From: Methylovulum sp.
Lineage (GTDB): Bacteria > Pseudomonadota > Gammaproteobacteria > Methylococcales > Methylomonadaceae
Reading direction: 5' to 3'
Assembly (NCBI GenBank): GCA_030653435.1
Contig: JAURZI010000035.1
Coordinates: forward strand, 62,001-126,000
Length of the DNA stretch: 64,000 nt
The notes under the pieces were generated by a model that saw only the letters and a list, made by a program, of their open reading frames with translations, ran no database searches and was not told the origin of the DNA. A program made the translations under genes and the position numbers. Shown in pieces: positions 16,492-24,700 of the stretch (position 1 is its first letter; the number at the start of each line of letters is the position of its first letter).

Positions 16492-17301
16492 TCAAAACAT
16501 CAAATCCTTGTCGCCAAATAGACGCTTATATAATTCCATGTCTTTTTTGTAGCTCTTTTTGACGATGGCAATAAGCTCGTCATCGTAAAGGGAAGCGGGA
16601 GCAGGTGTTTGTCCGGCGGCTTTTAACGCCTTGATTTCGCCGGGCAGCACATCGGCATAATGTTTGTCGCTTAAGTGTAGCAGCCGGTCTGTGCCGTGTT
16701 GTGTCAATGTCCTGGCATCGGCTATTTTTATACGGGCTTTTTTTTCTATCACAGCTGTTGCCGTTGAAAAATTCTCCAGGTTGAAATAATCGTCATATTC
16801 TTTGTAAACCAGAAAATCCATTTGCGGTTGCCAATGGATGTTGGTTCGTAAGTGCTCGGTTTGGGTTATTGTTTTAATAAACAGCCTGAAAGTGATGGCA
16901 TCCGGCGGCAGTTTCCTTTTCATCGTGTCATGCAAGGCCCAGGCTTCGGTTGTCAGTCCGACGATTTTATCGAGATAGGCGCTGGCCAGTCTGGCGTAGG
17001 GACATCGCAAGATGACAAACGTGTAATCGGCCAGCGCTAAACTGGCAAGATCAGCCCTGAATGTGCCGTTATTGTCATGAATCCAGTTAAAGTCTGCGGT
17101 AGTGGCTATACAGCCGTTGGCGATGGCCAGCGAGACGCGCATGGTCGAACAGGCATTTTTAGGTATAAAGCTATAAATGGAATTGCTGTTATAAATTCTC
17201 AGCGCATGTTCCTGGGCGAATTGGTGCGGCTGGTTTTTAGAGAGGTTGACATAGCTTGCCGCCGGGTATTTAAGCTGTCTTGTTTTCATAGGCATGCTCA
17301 T
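16492..17301 (-). CDS. Sulfotransferase family 2 protein
   Basis: 269 residues. The 5'-phosphosulfate-binding motif is visible as SFIPKNACSTMR (residues about 44-55), and the 3'-phosphate-binding motif as VILRCPYARLASAYLDK (about 95-112). Together these define the PAPS-dependent carbohydrate sulfotransferase family (PF03567-like). A later HWQPQMDFLVYKEYDDYFNLE block is also typical. It would transfer sulfate from PAPS to a sugar or lipid acceptor. There is no polysaccharide gene beside it; the glycan cluster is 32 kb away. It lies 106 bp upstream of the permease gene on the same strand. Confidence 0.8.
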   Translation of the reverse strand: MSMPMKTRQLKYPAASYVNLSKNQPHQFAQEHALRIYNSNSIYSFIPKNACSTMRVSLAIANGCIATTADFNWIHDNNGTFRADLASLALADYTFVILRCPYARLASAYLDKIVGLTTEAWALHDTMKRKLPPDAITFRLFIKTITQTEHLRTNIHWQPQMDFLVYKEYDDYFNLENFSTATAVIEKKARIKIADARTLTQHGTDRLLHLSDKHYADVLPGEIKALKAAGQTPAPASLYDDELIAIVKKSYKKDMELYKRLFGDKDLMF

Positions 17302-17473
17302 GGATATTGATGGCCAACCACCGCAGCGGTTGGCCTGACTGGGCCGTTTTAAGCTATGCCGATAAGCAACGGACTGCCCAGGGCTTGGCCGATGAAAACA
17401 TCGCCATGCTGTGCTTGGACATCGCTATCTGCATCTGCTGTGGAGGCACGCGTAAATGCTTTGTCGGCATCTG

Positions 17474-18373
17474 TTATTTGCTCTCAGGCGAAGACAAATC
17501 CAGGACATGATGGCTGGCGGGTTCTGCTTTGAGTGCATCAGCAGCTAATGGCGCGGCGGGCTCTATCGGCTGGGCTTTAGCAGGGCTTGCGGCAGTCGTT
17601 TTGGCGAGGGCATCATCGACATTATCATCCAGTCCCGATTCAAGCTCAAAGCTCTCATCTTCAGTGGTGTTACCGTCATTGACCAGATAGGTGCGGCGTT
17701 GCTGGTAAGCATTTTTGGTAAATTCATAGCGGTCTTTTTCAGTGGACGCTTCATCGACAATTTTTTCCGTGGCCATTGCATCGGCGCGGGTATCGGCGAC
17801 ATCAACGACTTTTGAGCCTGCCGTAGCCGCTCCGGCGGCGGTGCCGCCAATAAATGAAACATAGGTTAGCGGGTTGAGCAAGGCGTCGCCAATCAGGCCA
17901 ACAGTGTCCCGGGGCGAGCTTGGGCCGAAAATCGGCAGTACCAGGTACGGGCCGGTAGGTATGCCCCAAAAGCCTAAAGTTTGCCCAAAATCTTCACGAT
18001 GTTTGGGCAAATCGATGCTTTGGGCAACATCCATGATGCCTGCAACCCCTACCGTGGAGTTAACAAGCAGACGGCTGGCATCCATGCCGCCCTGTAGGAT
18101 TTTAAACTGGAGCAAGTCATTAACGGTCACGCCAATATCATTAATATTGCTGAAAAAATTGGTGACGCCTTTGTCTACAAAGTCAGGAGTAATCCACTGA
18201 TATCCTTGGGCCAGAGGCTTTATGACGCCTTTGTCGAGACTGTCATTAAAGGACTGGGCGCCTTGGTTCCAGCCTTTCCACGGATCAGTGCCTGACGCAC
18301 AACCACCAAGCAGCATAGAGGCAAGCAGGCCGCTTAGTAAGAGAGGTGTGTTGATAGATTTTTGTGGTCCCAT
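17474..18373 (-). CDS. mlaA: MlaA (VacJ) family phospholipid-removal lipoprotein
   Basis: 299 residues with a lipobox LLGGC (Cys25). The core is clear: DPWKGWNQGAQSFNDSLDKGVIKPLAQGY, VTNFFSNINDIGVTVNDLLQ, LLVNSTVGVAGIMDVA, HREDFGQTLGFWGIPTGPYLVLPIFGPSSPRD. MlaA sits in the outer membrane and removes phospholipids from its outer leaflet, passing them to MlaC and MlaFEDB, which are not in this window. The C-terminal 90 residues are an acidic, Ala-rich extension beyond the usual family end. The upstream region holds the DnaA-box cluster. Confidence 0.93.
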   Translation of the reverse strand: MGPQKSINTPLLLSGLLASMLLGGCASGTDPWKGWNQGAQSFNDSLDKGVIKPLAQGYQWITPDFVDKGVTNFFSNINDIGVTVNDLLQFKILQGGMDASRLLVNSTVGVAGIMDVAQSIDLPKHREDFGQTLGFWGIPTGPYLVLPIFGPSSPRDTVGLIGDALLNPLTYVSFIGGTAAGAATAGSKVVDVADTRADAMATEKIVDEASTEKDRYEFTKNAYQQRRTYLVNDGNTTEDESFELESGLDDNVDDALAKTTAASPAKAQPIEPAAPLAADALKAEPASHHVLDLSSPESK

Positions 18374-18591
18374 GATTTTTTCCCGTTATGTTTTTGTTGG
18401 CGTTCTTATCATACATTGATTGTATGTCAGATATTGATTAAGTAGAACCTAGCGTAATCTTGCTTGCCTGGGCTGATATTTAGGCGGTATGCGGTTCTAA
18501 AGTGGGTTTATTTTACCACGCTTAATTTCACTTCTATAAGCAGTCTGGGTTATCTTTAGTGTTTAAGCCTAATAATCAATCACCTATCCGG

Positions 18592-18803
18592 TTTTCCACA
18601 TAAGCTGTGGATAACGTTGTGCATAAGGTTTGGATAACAGACTTAAGGTATGGAAATACTTGCGGGTTTATCAGATTGTAGTCTTTTTATACAAAAATAC
18701 ATTTATTTATTAATCAATTGCTTAGTATTTTTTTATGGGTGGTCTGGCGAGTTTTTAGGCCCGCCTGTGCTAAAGCGCAGGGATAAAAACAATCTGTGCA
18801 TAA
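18592..18803. other. DnaA-box cluster with AT-rich segment
   Basis: Matches to the DnaA box TTATNCACA: TGTGGATAA (18606-18614), TGTGCATAA (18618-18626) and TGTGCATAA (18795-18803) are perfect on the minus strand; TTTTCCACA (18592-18600) and TTTGGATAA (18629-18637) each differ at one base. The first four lie within 46 bp with starts 11-14 bp apart. An AT-rich tract (about 18676-18737) separates them from the last. The 540-bp gap holds no gene. This could be a replication origin, a DnaA titration site or a DnaA-controlled promoter for mlaA; dnaA, rpmH or parAB are not visible nearby. Confidence 0.5.
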
Positions 18804-18914
18804 ACACTGAGCTATGTTAAGCACGGAGAAAACGCCGCCGCCTGTTTTGCAAGGGCGTTTACTGCACAAACTGTTTAAAAACCGAAAGGCAGGTATTCGT
18901 TTTTACGAATAAGC

Positions 18915-20351
18915 TTAGCTTTTAGCCGGATAGGGTAGCTCAATCGTAATCTGAAGACCGCCTTCCGGGCGGTTAAGCGCATGGATTTTACCGTTATGAA
19001 TTTCTATGGCTCTGCGGGCAATCGCTAAACCTAAGCCTATGCTGTCTGGCTTGGTTTTATGCGCGCCGCGGTAAAACGGCTTGAAAATTTTGCTTAACTC
19101 GGTATCGCCTACGCCGGGGCCTTGATCGGCTATGCTGATAATATAACCATGCTTGAGTTGGTCGGCTTTAGCTTCGACCGAAACCGTTGAATGACTCGCA
19201 GTGTGTTGCACGGCGTTACGTAACACATTCTCGACCGCTCTATAGATTAATTCTACCCGGCCTTTAATCATCGCTTGCTCAGGTCTTGAAAAAACGATGT
19301 TGACTTGTTTATGGCTCGCTTCAAAACGCGCGTCTTCGACGATTTCATCCAGCAATTCGTCCATATCGACTATCTCGTCGGATTGATTCGCATCATCGAC
19401 TTCAAGCCGGGAAAACGTTAATAATTCACCGATTAAATCACTCATGCGTTGGGATTCGCGTTCTATGCGCTGTAACGAACTGTTGATTTTTTCCGGTTGC
19501 TGGAAAGCTAGCCCTATCGCTGCTTGCATTCTGGCCAACGGTGAACGCAATTCATGCGAGACATCGTGCAGCAGTTGTTGCTGTGCATTGACTAGAATTC
19601 GTATCTGTCCGGCCATACGGTCGAAATGTTGGCCTAAGTCGGCTAGTTCATCCCGGCGCGTGCCCATTTTCGGTGCCGCAGTCGTATGTAACCGGCCTTG
19701 CGATAAGTCCTCAAATGCTTGACGCAAATATCTGATGGGCTTGGCAAAATACCAGGCTAATAACGCACTGCACAGCAAGCTGACGACGGTTCCGGCAATA
19801 ATCGGCAGTATCGGACTGCGCGGAAATTCTTGATGTAAGGACTCGTGAGGCGGCGGTCCCGGAGGGCCGATCTCCGGTGGTCTGCTTGGTGAAGTTTTAA
19901 ATGCGTCAAAACCCTGGTGGGGATGATCGGTAAAATCAGGCGGGCTATGTGGGGTTCTTGAGGTAAATAATAAATATCGGTGTTGATCTTCGCTGTCGAT
20001 TAAATAAACAGCGTCATTAGCCCTGTTGCTTTGCACGAGTTCGCGGGCTTCAGTAATCACTTTCGGGGCAATGCTGCGGCCTAACAAGTCCTGGTTTTGT
20101 TCATTTACAGCATAAATAGGCGGAAAGTGATTGTTGTCTTGTTTCGATAAGAAAGACTTTAATCCGGCTACGCCGCCGAATTGCAACACCGACGCGGCGG
20201 CGCTGACAAAATGCGCGTGCAAATCAATTCCGGTTTCGGATTTGGCTTCGTGCAGTTTATGCCAAAATGACACGGATAAGCCGACGCCAACGCCGGCGGT
20301 TAAAAACGCGAATAAAAAGACCAGGAAAAACTTCCAAAACAAACGTCCCAT
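18915..20351 (-). CDS. cpxA: CpxA-type sensor histidine kinase
   Basis: 478 residues. A transmembrane helix (8-30), a periplasmic domain (about 31-180) with a Pro/His-rich stretch (SRTPHSPPDFTDHPHQG), a second helix (181-202), a HAMP domain (FAKPIRYLRQAFEDLSQGRL), then the dimerisation domain with phospho-accepting His266 in HDVSHELRSPL, and the ATPase domain (N box ENVLRNAVQH, G boxes DQGPGVGD and GLGLAIA). It is on the minus strand, 66 bp after the response regulator gene. The Cpx identity rests on the domain order, the CpxR site and the divergent Spy-like gene. Confidence 0.85.
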   Translation of the reverse strand: MGRLFWKFFLVFLFAFLTAGVGVGLSVSFWHKLHEAKSETGIDLHAHFVSAAASVLQFGGVAGLKSFLSKQDNNHFPPIYAVNEQNQDLLGRSIAPKVITEARELVQSNRANDAVYLIDSEDQHRYLLFTSRTPHSPPDFTDHPHQGFDAFKTSPSRPPEIGPPGPPPHESLHQEFPRSPILPIIAGTVVSLLCSALLAWYFAKPIRYLRQAFEDLSQGRLHTTAAPKMGTRRDELADLGQHFDRMAGQIRILVNAQQQLLHDVSHELRSPLARMQAAIGLAFQQPEKINSSLQRIERESQRMSDLIGELLTFSRLEVDDANQSDEIVDMDELLDEIVEDARFEASHKQVNIVFSRPEQAMIKGRVELIYRAVENVLRNAVQHTASHSTVSVEAKADQLKHGYIISIADQGPGVGDTELSKIFKPFYRGAHKTKPDSIGLGLAIARRAIEIHNGKIHALNRPEGGLQITIELPYPAKS

Positions 20352-20417
20352 TAATGGCCGACTCCTGTCCCGGATGACAACAGCGCTGCTTCCGATAGCT
20401 TGCCGATTAGAGCAATG

Positions 20418-21110
20418 TTAATTATTTTTTGCATATAAATAGCCTTTGCCGCGCACCGTAACGATAGCCGCGCCGCCGTTGTCAAAGCGATTCAGTTTTT
20501 GCCGGATGCTGCTTAAATGCACGTCTATGCTGCGGTCGAAGCGGGCCAGCGGTCGTCCTAAGCCTTGTTCGGATAATTCTTTTTTGCTGACTACTTTACC
20601 GGCGTTGTGAGCAAGGATTTCCAATAAGCTGAATTCGGTGCTGGTTAATTCTAAAACCCGGCCGTTCCATTCGGCTTTGCGCTTTTGCGGCCAAATGGTT
20701 AACGGCGCTAAATTAATCACGTTATCTAAACCGTTATCGGCAGCGGAATGCGCGGTTCGGCGCAAAATGGCTCGGATACGCGCGAGTAATTCTCTAGGTG
20801 TGCAGGGCTTTGGCACATAATCGTCGGCGCCGGATTCAAGCCCGACAATCCGATCAACGTCATCGCCTTTTGCGGTCAGCATTAACACCGGAACTCGGCT
20901 ATGCATTCGGATTCTGCTTAATAGGTCTATGCCTTTTATGCCCGGCAACATCACATCCAATACGATAAGCGCGTAATTTCCGGACAGCGCTTCGTGTAAG
21001 CCGCTTTCGCCGTCATGTACCGCAACGACTTCAAAGTCTTCCTGTTCCAGGTATTCTTTCAGCATTTCCGATAAATCAATATCGTCATCAATTAATAACA
21101 CGCGTGTCAT
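20418..21110 (-). CDS. cpxR: CpxR-type OmpR-family response regulator
   Basis: 230 residues. The receiver domain has DDD at 8-10, phospho-accepting Asp52 in LIVLDVMLPG, Thr in MLTAKGD and Lys in YVPKPC. The winged-helix DNA-binding domain ends VHLSSIRQKLNRF..IVTVRGKGYLY. YVPKPCTPRELLARIRAILRR and the GRPLARFDRSIDVH segment are CpxR-like. It is the first gene of a minus-strand operon with the kinase and diverges from the Spy-like gene; a perfect CpxR box lies between, which supports the assignment and suggests autoregulation. Confidence 0.87.
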   Translation of the reverse strand: MTRVLLIDDDIDLSEMLKEYLEQEDFEVVAVHDGESGLHEALSGNYALIVLDVMLPGIKGIDLLSRIRMHSRVPVLMLTAKGDDVDRIVGLESGADDYVPKPCTPRELLARIRAILRRTAHSAADNGLDNVINLAPLTIWPQKRKAEWNGRVLELTSTEFSLLEILAHNAGKVVSKKELSEQGLGRPLARFDRSIDVHLSSIRQKLNRFDNGGAAIVTVRGKGYLYAKNN

Positions 21111-21212
21111 GAGTTTATTCCGGTTAAAAACGGGCTTGGCCGGTGGGTTTGAGAAAGTCCGGATGTCGAGATGTGCATATCAAAGCGTTTTCTTACATTT
21201 AGGGCTATTAGT

Positions 21213-21227
21213 TTTACGCAGCTTTAC
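21213..21227 (-). promoter_or_regulatory. CpxR box
   Basis: TTTAC-GCAGC-TTTAC on the plus strand reads GTAAA-N5-GTAAA on the minus strand, the consensus CpxR operator without mismatch. It lies 103 bp upstream of the cpxR start and 87 bp before the divergent spy-like start, so it can serve both promoters. Confidence 0.75.
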
Positions 21228-21313
21228 ATTGGCTAACCGCAGTTAACTCATAGTTCCAGCATACTAACCCTGAGAGCAATGACTCTCTCCATTACTTTTT
21301 CAGGAGTTCCCTT

Positions 21314-21784
21314 ATGTTAAAAATCTATCCAAAATCTATTTTAGTATTGACATTGTTGCCGGTGTTAGCGTTAGCGGGTCCGGAGTTCGGCGGCCTACCG
21401 CCGTGCGAAAAAGGCGGCAGGCCGTCTATGCCGCATCACGGCGTTATCGGCAATGAATTACCGCCTTATTTAACCGATATTGATTTGACGCAAACTCAAA
21501 AAGACCAAATCAAGCAATTAGTTAGCGCTAAAGGTCAAGGTTTTCAACAAAAATGGCAAGAGTCGTTTAAATTGAAAGCGCAAATTCATGAATTGCCGTT
21601 CTCCAGCGATTATACGGATGATAAAGCCAAAGCATTAATCTCTAATTCCATCCAAACCCATGCCCAAGCGATGTTGGAAAAATCGCAATTGGATAATGCT
21701 ATTTATCGGCTGTTAACCAGCGAACAAAAAGAAAAACTGAAAGCTAACAGGGCGGCGTTTGCGAATCGCGATAATCATGGTTAA
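21314..21784 (+). CDS. Spy/CpxP-like periplasmic protein
   Basis: 156 residues with a signal peptide ending LALAG and an AGGAG at 21301-21305. The mature protein is a helical LTxxQ-type protein: LTQTQKDQIKQLV (about 58-70) and LTSEQKEKLKANR (about 134-146), the paired motifs of the Spy/CpxP cradle. CpxP restrains the CpxA sensor, and Spy is an ATP-independent chaperone; both are Cpx targets in enterobacteria. Divergence from cpxRA across a perfect CpxR box supports a CpxP-like role. A Gly/Pro/His-rich segment follows the signal peptide (GGLPPCEKGGRPSMPHHG) with a single Cys, perhaps a metal site. Confidence 0.85.
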   Translation: MLKIYPKSILVLTLLPVLALAGPEFGGLPPCEKGGRPSMPHHGVIGNELPPYLTDIDLTQTQKDQIKQLVSAKGQGFQQKWQESFKLKAQIHELPFSSDYTDDKAKALISNSIQTHAQAMLEKSQLDNAIYRLLTSEQKEKLKANRAAFANRDNHG

Positions 21785-21842
21785 CGGAATTCGGCTACGC
21801 GCTGTTGCAAGCGCGGCTAATCGGTAGAGTGGTCATTAACTT

Positions 21843-23171
21843 ATGATAAATCAATTTCTTCAAAGTGCTGCTTATCGTAACAGGTCGTCGTACTTAACAA
21901 CTAAACGACTACGACTCTCTGACTTGGCGGCGGTGTTATTAATCACTGGCTTGTCAGCTTGTTTTGTCAAGCCACACCTAACAGCCGAACAACAAATTAA
22001 TAAAATTAACGAGTTTACGGCCGATGGCGGTTATGTTTCAACGCAACAGCAAACGATCAGATCGACTCGGGAAATTTGGCTGCATGACAAAGTGTTGTTG
22101 GATACGACGTTGGTGATACCCGACAAACCAGGGTCGTATCCGGTTGTTTTGTATTTGCCGGGGTTAGGAGAAGATGCGAATGCGGGTTCAGTATGGCGGC
22201 AAAATTGGGCGAAGGCAGGTTACGCAGTCTTTACATTACAACCTATTACGGTGGGTATTGCGCTTAAAGGCTTGGACGTCTTGCCCAAACCGTCGGGGAC
22301 GGATTCGGTAGCCGATAACAATGAACTGACCCGTTTACAAACCTTGCAAATTAACGACTTGCATTATCTAGGGCGCGAATATTTTTCCGAAGCCGAGCTG
22401 ACCAAGCGCGTAAGCCATGTTGCTTATGCGTTATCCGAGTTAACTCGACGAGCTAAGCAAAAATCGTCGCTGTTTGCGCTGTTGGATTTATCTAAAATTG
22501 TGCTGGCAGGCTACGATTTGGGCGCTCAAACCGTAGCCGCGTTAACCGGACAGACAGACGGTCAACCGAAGCTTGCGGAATTTGATACGTTTAAGCCGAT
22601 TGCGGCAATGGTTTTTAGTCCGAGTGTCGATTTGGCTGCCGGTAATGTTTCCGAACGCTATCGTGATTTGAAATTACCCCTGTTGGTGGTGACCGGCCCG
22701 GTCGACGTGGATCCTTACGGAATCAGTATTCCGGAAATACGCGCTGCAATCTGGCAATATGCGCCGGTTGGCGGTAAATATTTATTACTCGTTGAAGAAT
22801 CTGGACATGAAGTCTTTTCCGGATCAAGTTTGCAACCGCAAAAATATGGAATGCCCGAAATCGGTATGGGTAGCCCTGGCGGCGGGCCGCCGGGCTTTAG
22901 CAGGTTTTCGGATAAGCTCTACAGCGTCAATCGGTTTGGTGGTGGCGGTGACATGGGCGGCGGGCCTCCGCCCGGTGCTATGGGCGGTCATCCAGGCAGA
23001 GGAGAGGCTAGAGTAGCTGTGGATAGTTACAAACAAGTGGCGATTATCCGTAGCGTGTCCACAGCGTTCTTGGATGCTACCGTAAAATCCGATACGGTAG
23101 CGCAACAGTGGTTGGTATCGGATGACTTTGCATTATGGGCCGGGAGACTGGCTGTGTTGCAACATAAATAA
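21843..23171 (+). CDS. Alpha/beta-hydrolase-fold lipoprotein with atypical nucleophile
   Basis: 442 residues. An N-terminal hydrophobic segment ends LLITGLSAC with Cys40 as likely lipidation site. A hydrolase fold follows: YPVVLYLPGLGE (strand and oxyanion region, 99-110), then LAGYDLGAQT at the nucleophile elbow, where the usual GxSxG Ser is Asp225, and EESGHEVF with His322 at the catalytic-His position. The overall shape recalls PAF-acetylhydrolase/dienelactone hydrolase relatives. A Gly/Pro/Met-rich insert lies near 340-385 (GGGPPGF, GGGGDMGGGPPPGAMGG). It may be non-catalytic or use an Asp nucleophile as in haloalkane dehalogenases. It sits between the Spy-like gene and an efflux operon. 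Confidence 0.65.
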   Translation: MINQFLQSAAYRNRSSYLTTKRLRLSDLAAVLLITGLSACFVKPHLTAEQQINKINEFTADGGYVSTQQQTIRSTREIWLHDKVLLDTTLVIPDKPGSYPVVLYLPGLGEDANAGSVWRQNWAKAGYAVFTLQPITVGIALKGLDVLPKPSGTDSVADNNELTRLQTLQINDLHYLGREYFSEAELTKRVSHVAYALSELTRRAKQKSSLFALLDLSKIVLAGYDLGAQTVAALTGQTDGQPKLAEFDTFKPIAAMVFSPSVDLAAGNVSERYRDLKLPLLVVTGPVDVDPYGISIPEIRAAIWQYAPVGGKYLLLVEESGHEVFSGSSLQPQKYGMPEIGMGSPGGGPPGFSRFSDKLYSVNRFGGGGDMGGGPPPGAMGGHPGRGEARVAVDSYKQVAIIRSVSTAFLDATVKSDTVAQQWLVSDDFALWAGRLAVLQHK

Positions 23172-23249
23172 ATGCTAATAAATGCTGGTTAACTTGGTAC
23201 AGTACATTTATCCGGTAATGAATATCACCCCAGGTTTAGTCAGATACAA

Positions 23250-24668
23250 GTGTATTTAATAAAGTCATTAGCCGTTTTAATTAGAGTCTCACTGATAAGC
23301 GCGATAGTTTGTGCTTGTGCACCGGTAGGCCCTGATTATCAAAAACCTGAAATTCAGTTGCCTAGCCGTTGGCGTATTAATGACTTGCCTACGCTCACCC
23401 AGCAATCGGATGCCGGGCAATTAACACGCTGGTGGTTGAGCTTTAACGACCCGTTGCTGGCTGAATTGATTACGCTTGCCGCTAAGCAAAATTGGGATGT
23501 ACAACAAGCTCAAGCGCGGGTGCGTGAAGCACGGGCCAAGAATCGGCTTGCGAAAGCTCAGTTGTTCCCCGCGCTGACCGGTAACGCAGGGGTTTCGCAG
23601 ACGGAAAGCAGTCGGGAAGCCGGTTTAGGCACCACAACTGAGTTATTCAGTAATTCCATTGATGCGAGCTGGGAGTTAGATATATTCGGCAAAAAACGGC
23701 GTGATATTGAATCGAAAACGGCGACTCAACAAGCGGCTGACGAAGATTTACGCGATGTTTTGGTGAGTTTGTATGCGGAGATAGCATTAAGTTATGTTGA
23801 ATTACGTTCTTATCAAGCCCGGCTTGCGACTACGGAAAGTAATGCGGCAGCGCAGCAAGAGACTTATCAGCTAACGGAATGGCGTTACCAAGCCGGGTTG
23901 ACAACGCAGTTAGATGTTGAACAAGCTAAGTTTAATAAAGAATCCACGCAATCCGACCTTCCCAGTTTGCGCGAAGGCTTAATCAAAGCCCAACAAGCTT
24001 TAGCCGTGTTAGTCGGACTACAACCGCAAGCATTAATGCAGAAATTAGCGCAAAAACAGCCGATACCGGTTGTTTCAAAATCGATTGCATTTGGAATTCC
24101 GGCGGATATATTGCGCCAACGCCCCGATGTTAGAAAAGCGGAGCGACAATTAGCGGCGCAAACCGCACAAATCGGCGTCGCTAAAGCCGCTAAATATCCG
24201 AATCTAAACTTAACCGGCTCGCTTGGGCTTGAAGCATTAGCATTAGGCAGCTTGTATACGGCGGGCGCGAAAATGTTTCAAATTACGGCGGCTTCGGCAT
24301 GGACGTTGCTGGATGCCGGGCGCATTCAAAGCAATATTGACGTTCAACAAGCTTTACAAGAACAAGCATTGGGGGTTTATCAAGCGGCTGTGTTAACGGG
24401 ACTAAAAGAGGTGGAGCAGGCGTTAACGGCATTTCAGCAAGAGCAAGACCGGATAGTGTTATTACGACTAGCGGTTAGTACGGGCAGGGATGCGCTGGAA
24501 TTGGCGCAATTTCAATATCAATCCGGCATTAATGACTTTCAGCCGGTGTTAACCGCGCAAAAATCCTTGCTCACTATGCAAATCAATTTGATTGCCAGCG
24601 AAGCTAAACTCGCATCCGATGCTATTCGGCTTTATAAAGCATTAGGCGGCGGCTGGACAAATGTTTAA
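23250..24668 (+). CDS. NodT-family outer-membrane efflux factor (lipoprotein)
   Basis: 472 residues, GTG start. The lipoprotein signal ends IVCAC (Cys23), followed by the family opening APVGPDYQKPEIQLP. Two outer-membrane efflux repeats of long coiled coils are visible; the ASWELDIFGKKRRDIES and IPADILRQRPDVRKAERQLAA blocks are diagnostic of the RND/NodT type. It forms the trimeric TolC-like channel for the adaptor and ABC genes that follow 32 bp later. Leucine is often TTA here and in the neighbouring genes, unlike most of the window. Confidence 0.92.
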   Translation: MYLIKSLAVLIRVSLISAIVCACAPVGPDYQKPEIQLPSRWRINDLPTLTQQSDAGQLTRWWLSFNDPLLAELITLAAKQNWDVQQAQARVREARAKNRLAKAQLFPALTGNAGVSQTESSREAGLGTTTELFSNSIDASWELDIFGKKRRDIESKTATQQAADEDLRDVLVSLYAEIALSYVELRSYQARLATTESNAAAQQETYQLTEWRYQAGLTTQLDVEQAKFNKESTQSDLPSLREGLIKAQQALAVLVGLQPQALMQKLAQKQPIPVVSKSIAFGIPADILRQRPDVRKAERQLAAQTAQIGVAKAAKYPNLNLTGSLGLEALALGSLYTAGAKMFQITAASAWTLLDAGRIQSNIDVQQALQEQALGVYQAAVLTGLKEVEQALTAFQQEQDRIVLLRLAVSTGRDALELAQFQYQSGINDFQPVLTAQKSLLTMQINLIASEAKLASDAIRLYKALGGGWTNV

Positions 24669-24700
24669 TTCATTTTGACTCATTTCATTGACTATAAAAA

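Noticed and set aside
17307-17510. Plus-strand 67-residue frame between the sulfotransferase and mlaA
   Set aside because: It runs antisense into the end of mlaA, has Cys-rich low-quality composition and no binding site.
18374-18914. Firm call of this gap as the chromosomal origin oriC
   Set aside because: No dnaA, dnaN, rpmH, gidA or parAB nearby and no clear change of gene strand around it; kept only as a DnaA-box cluster.
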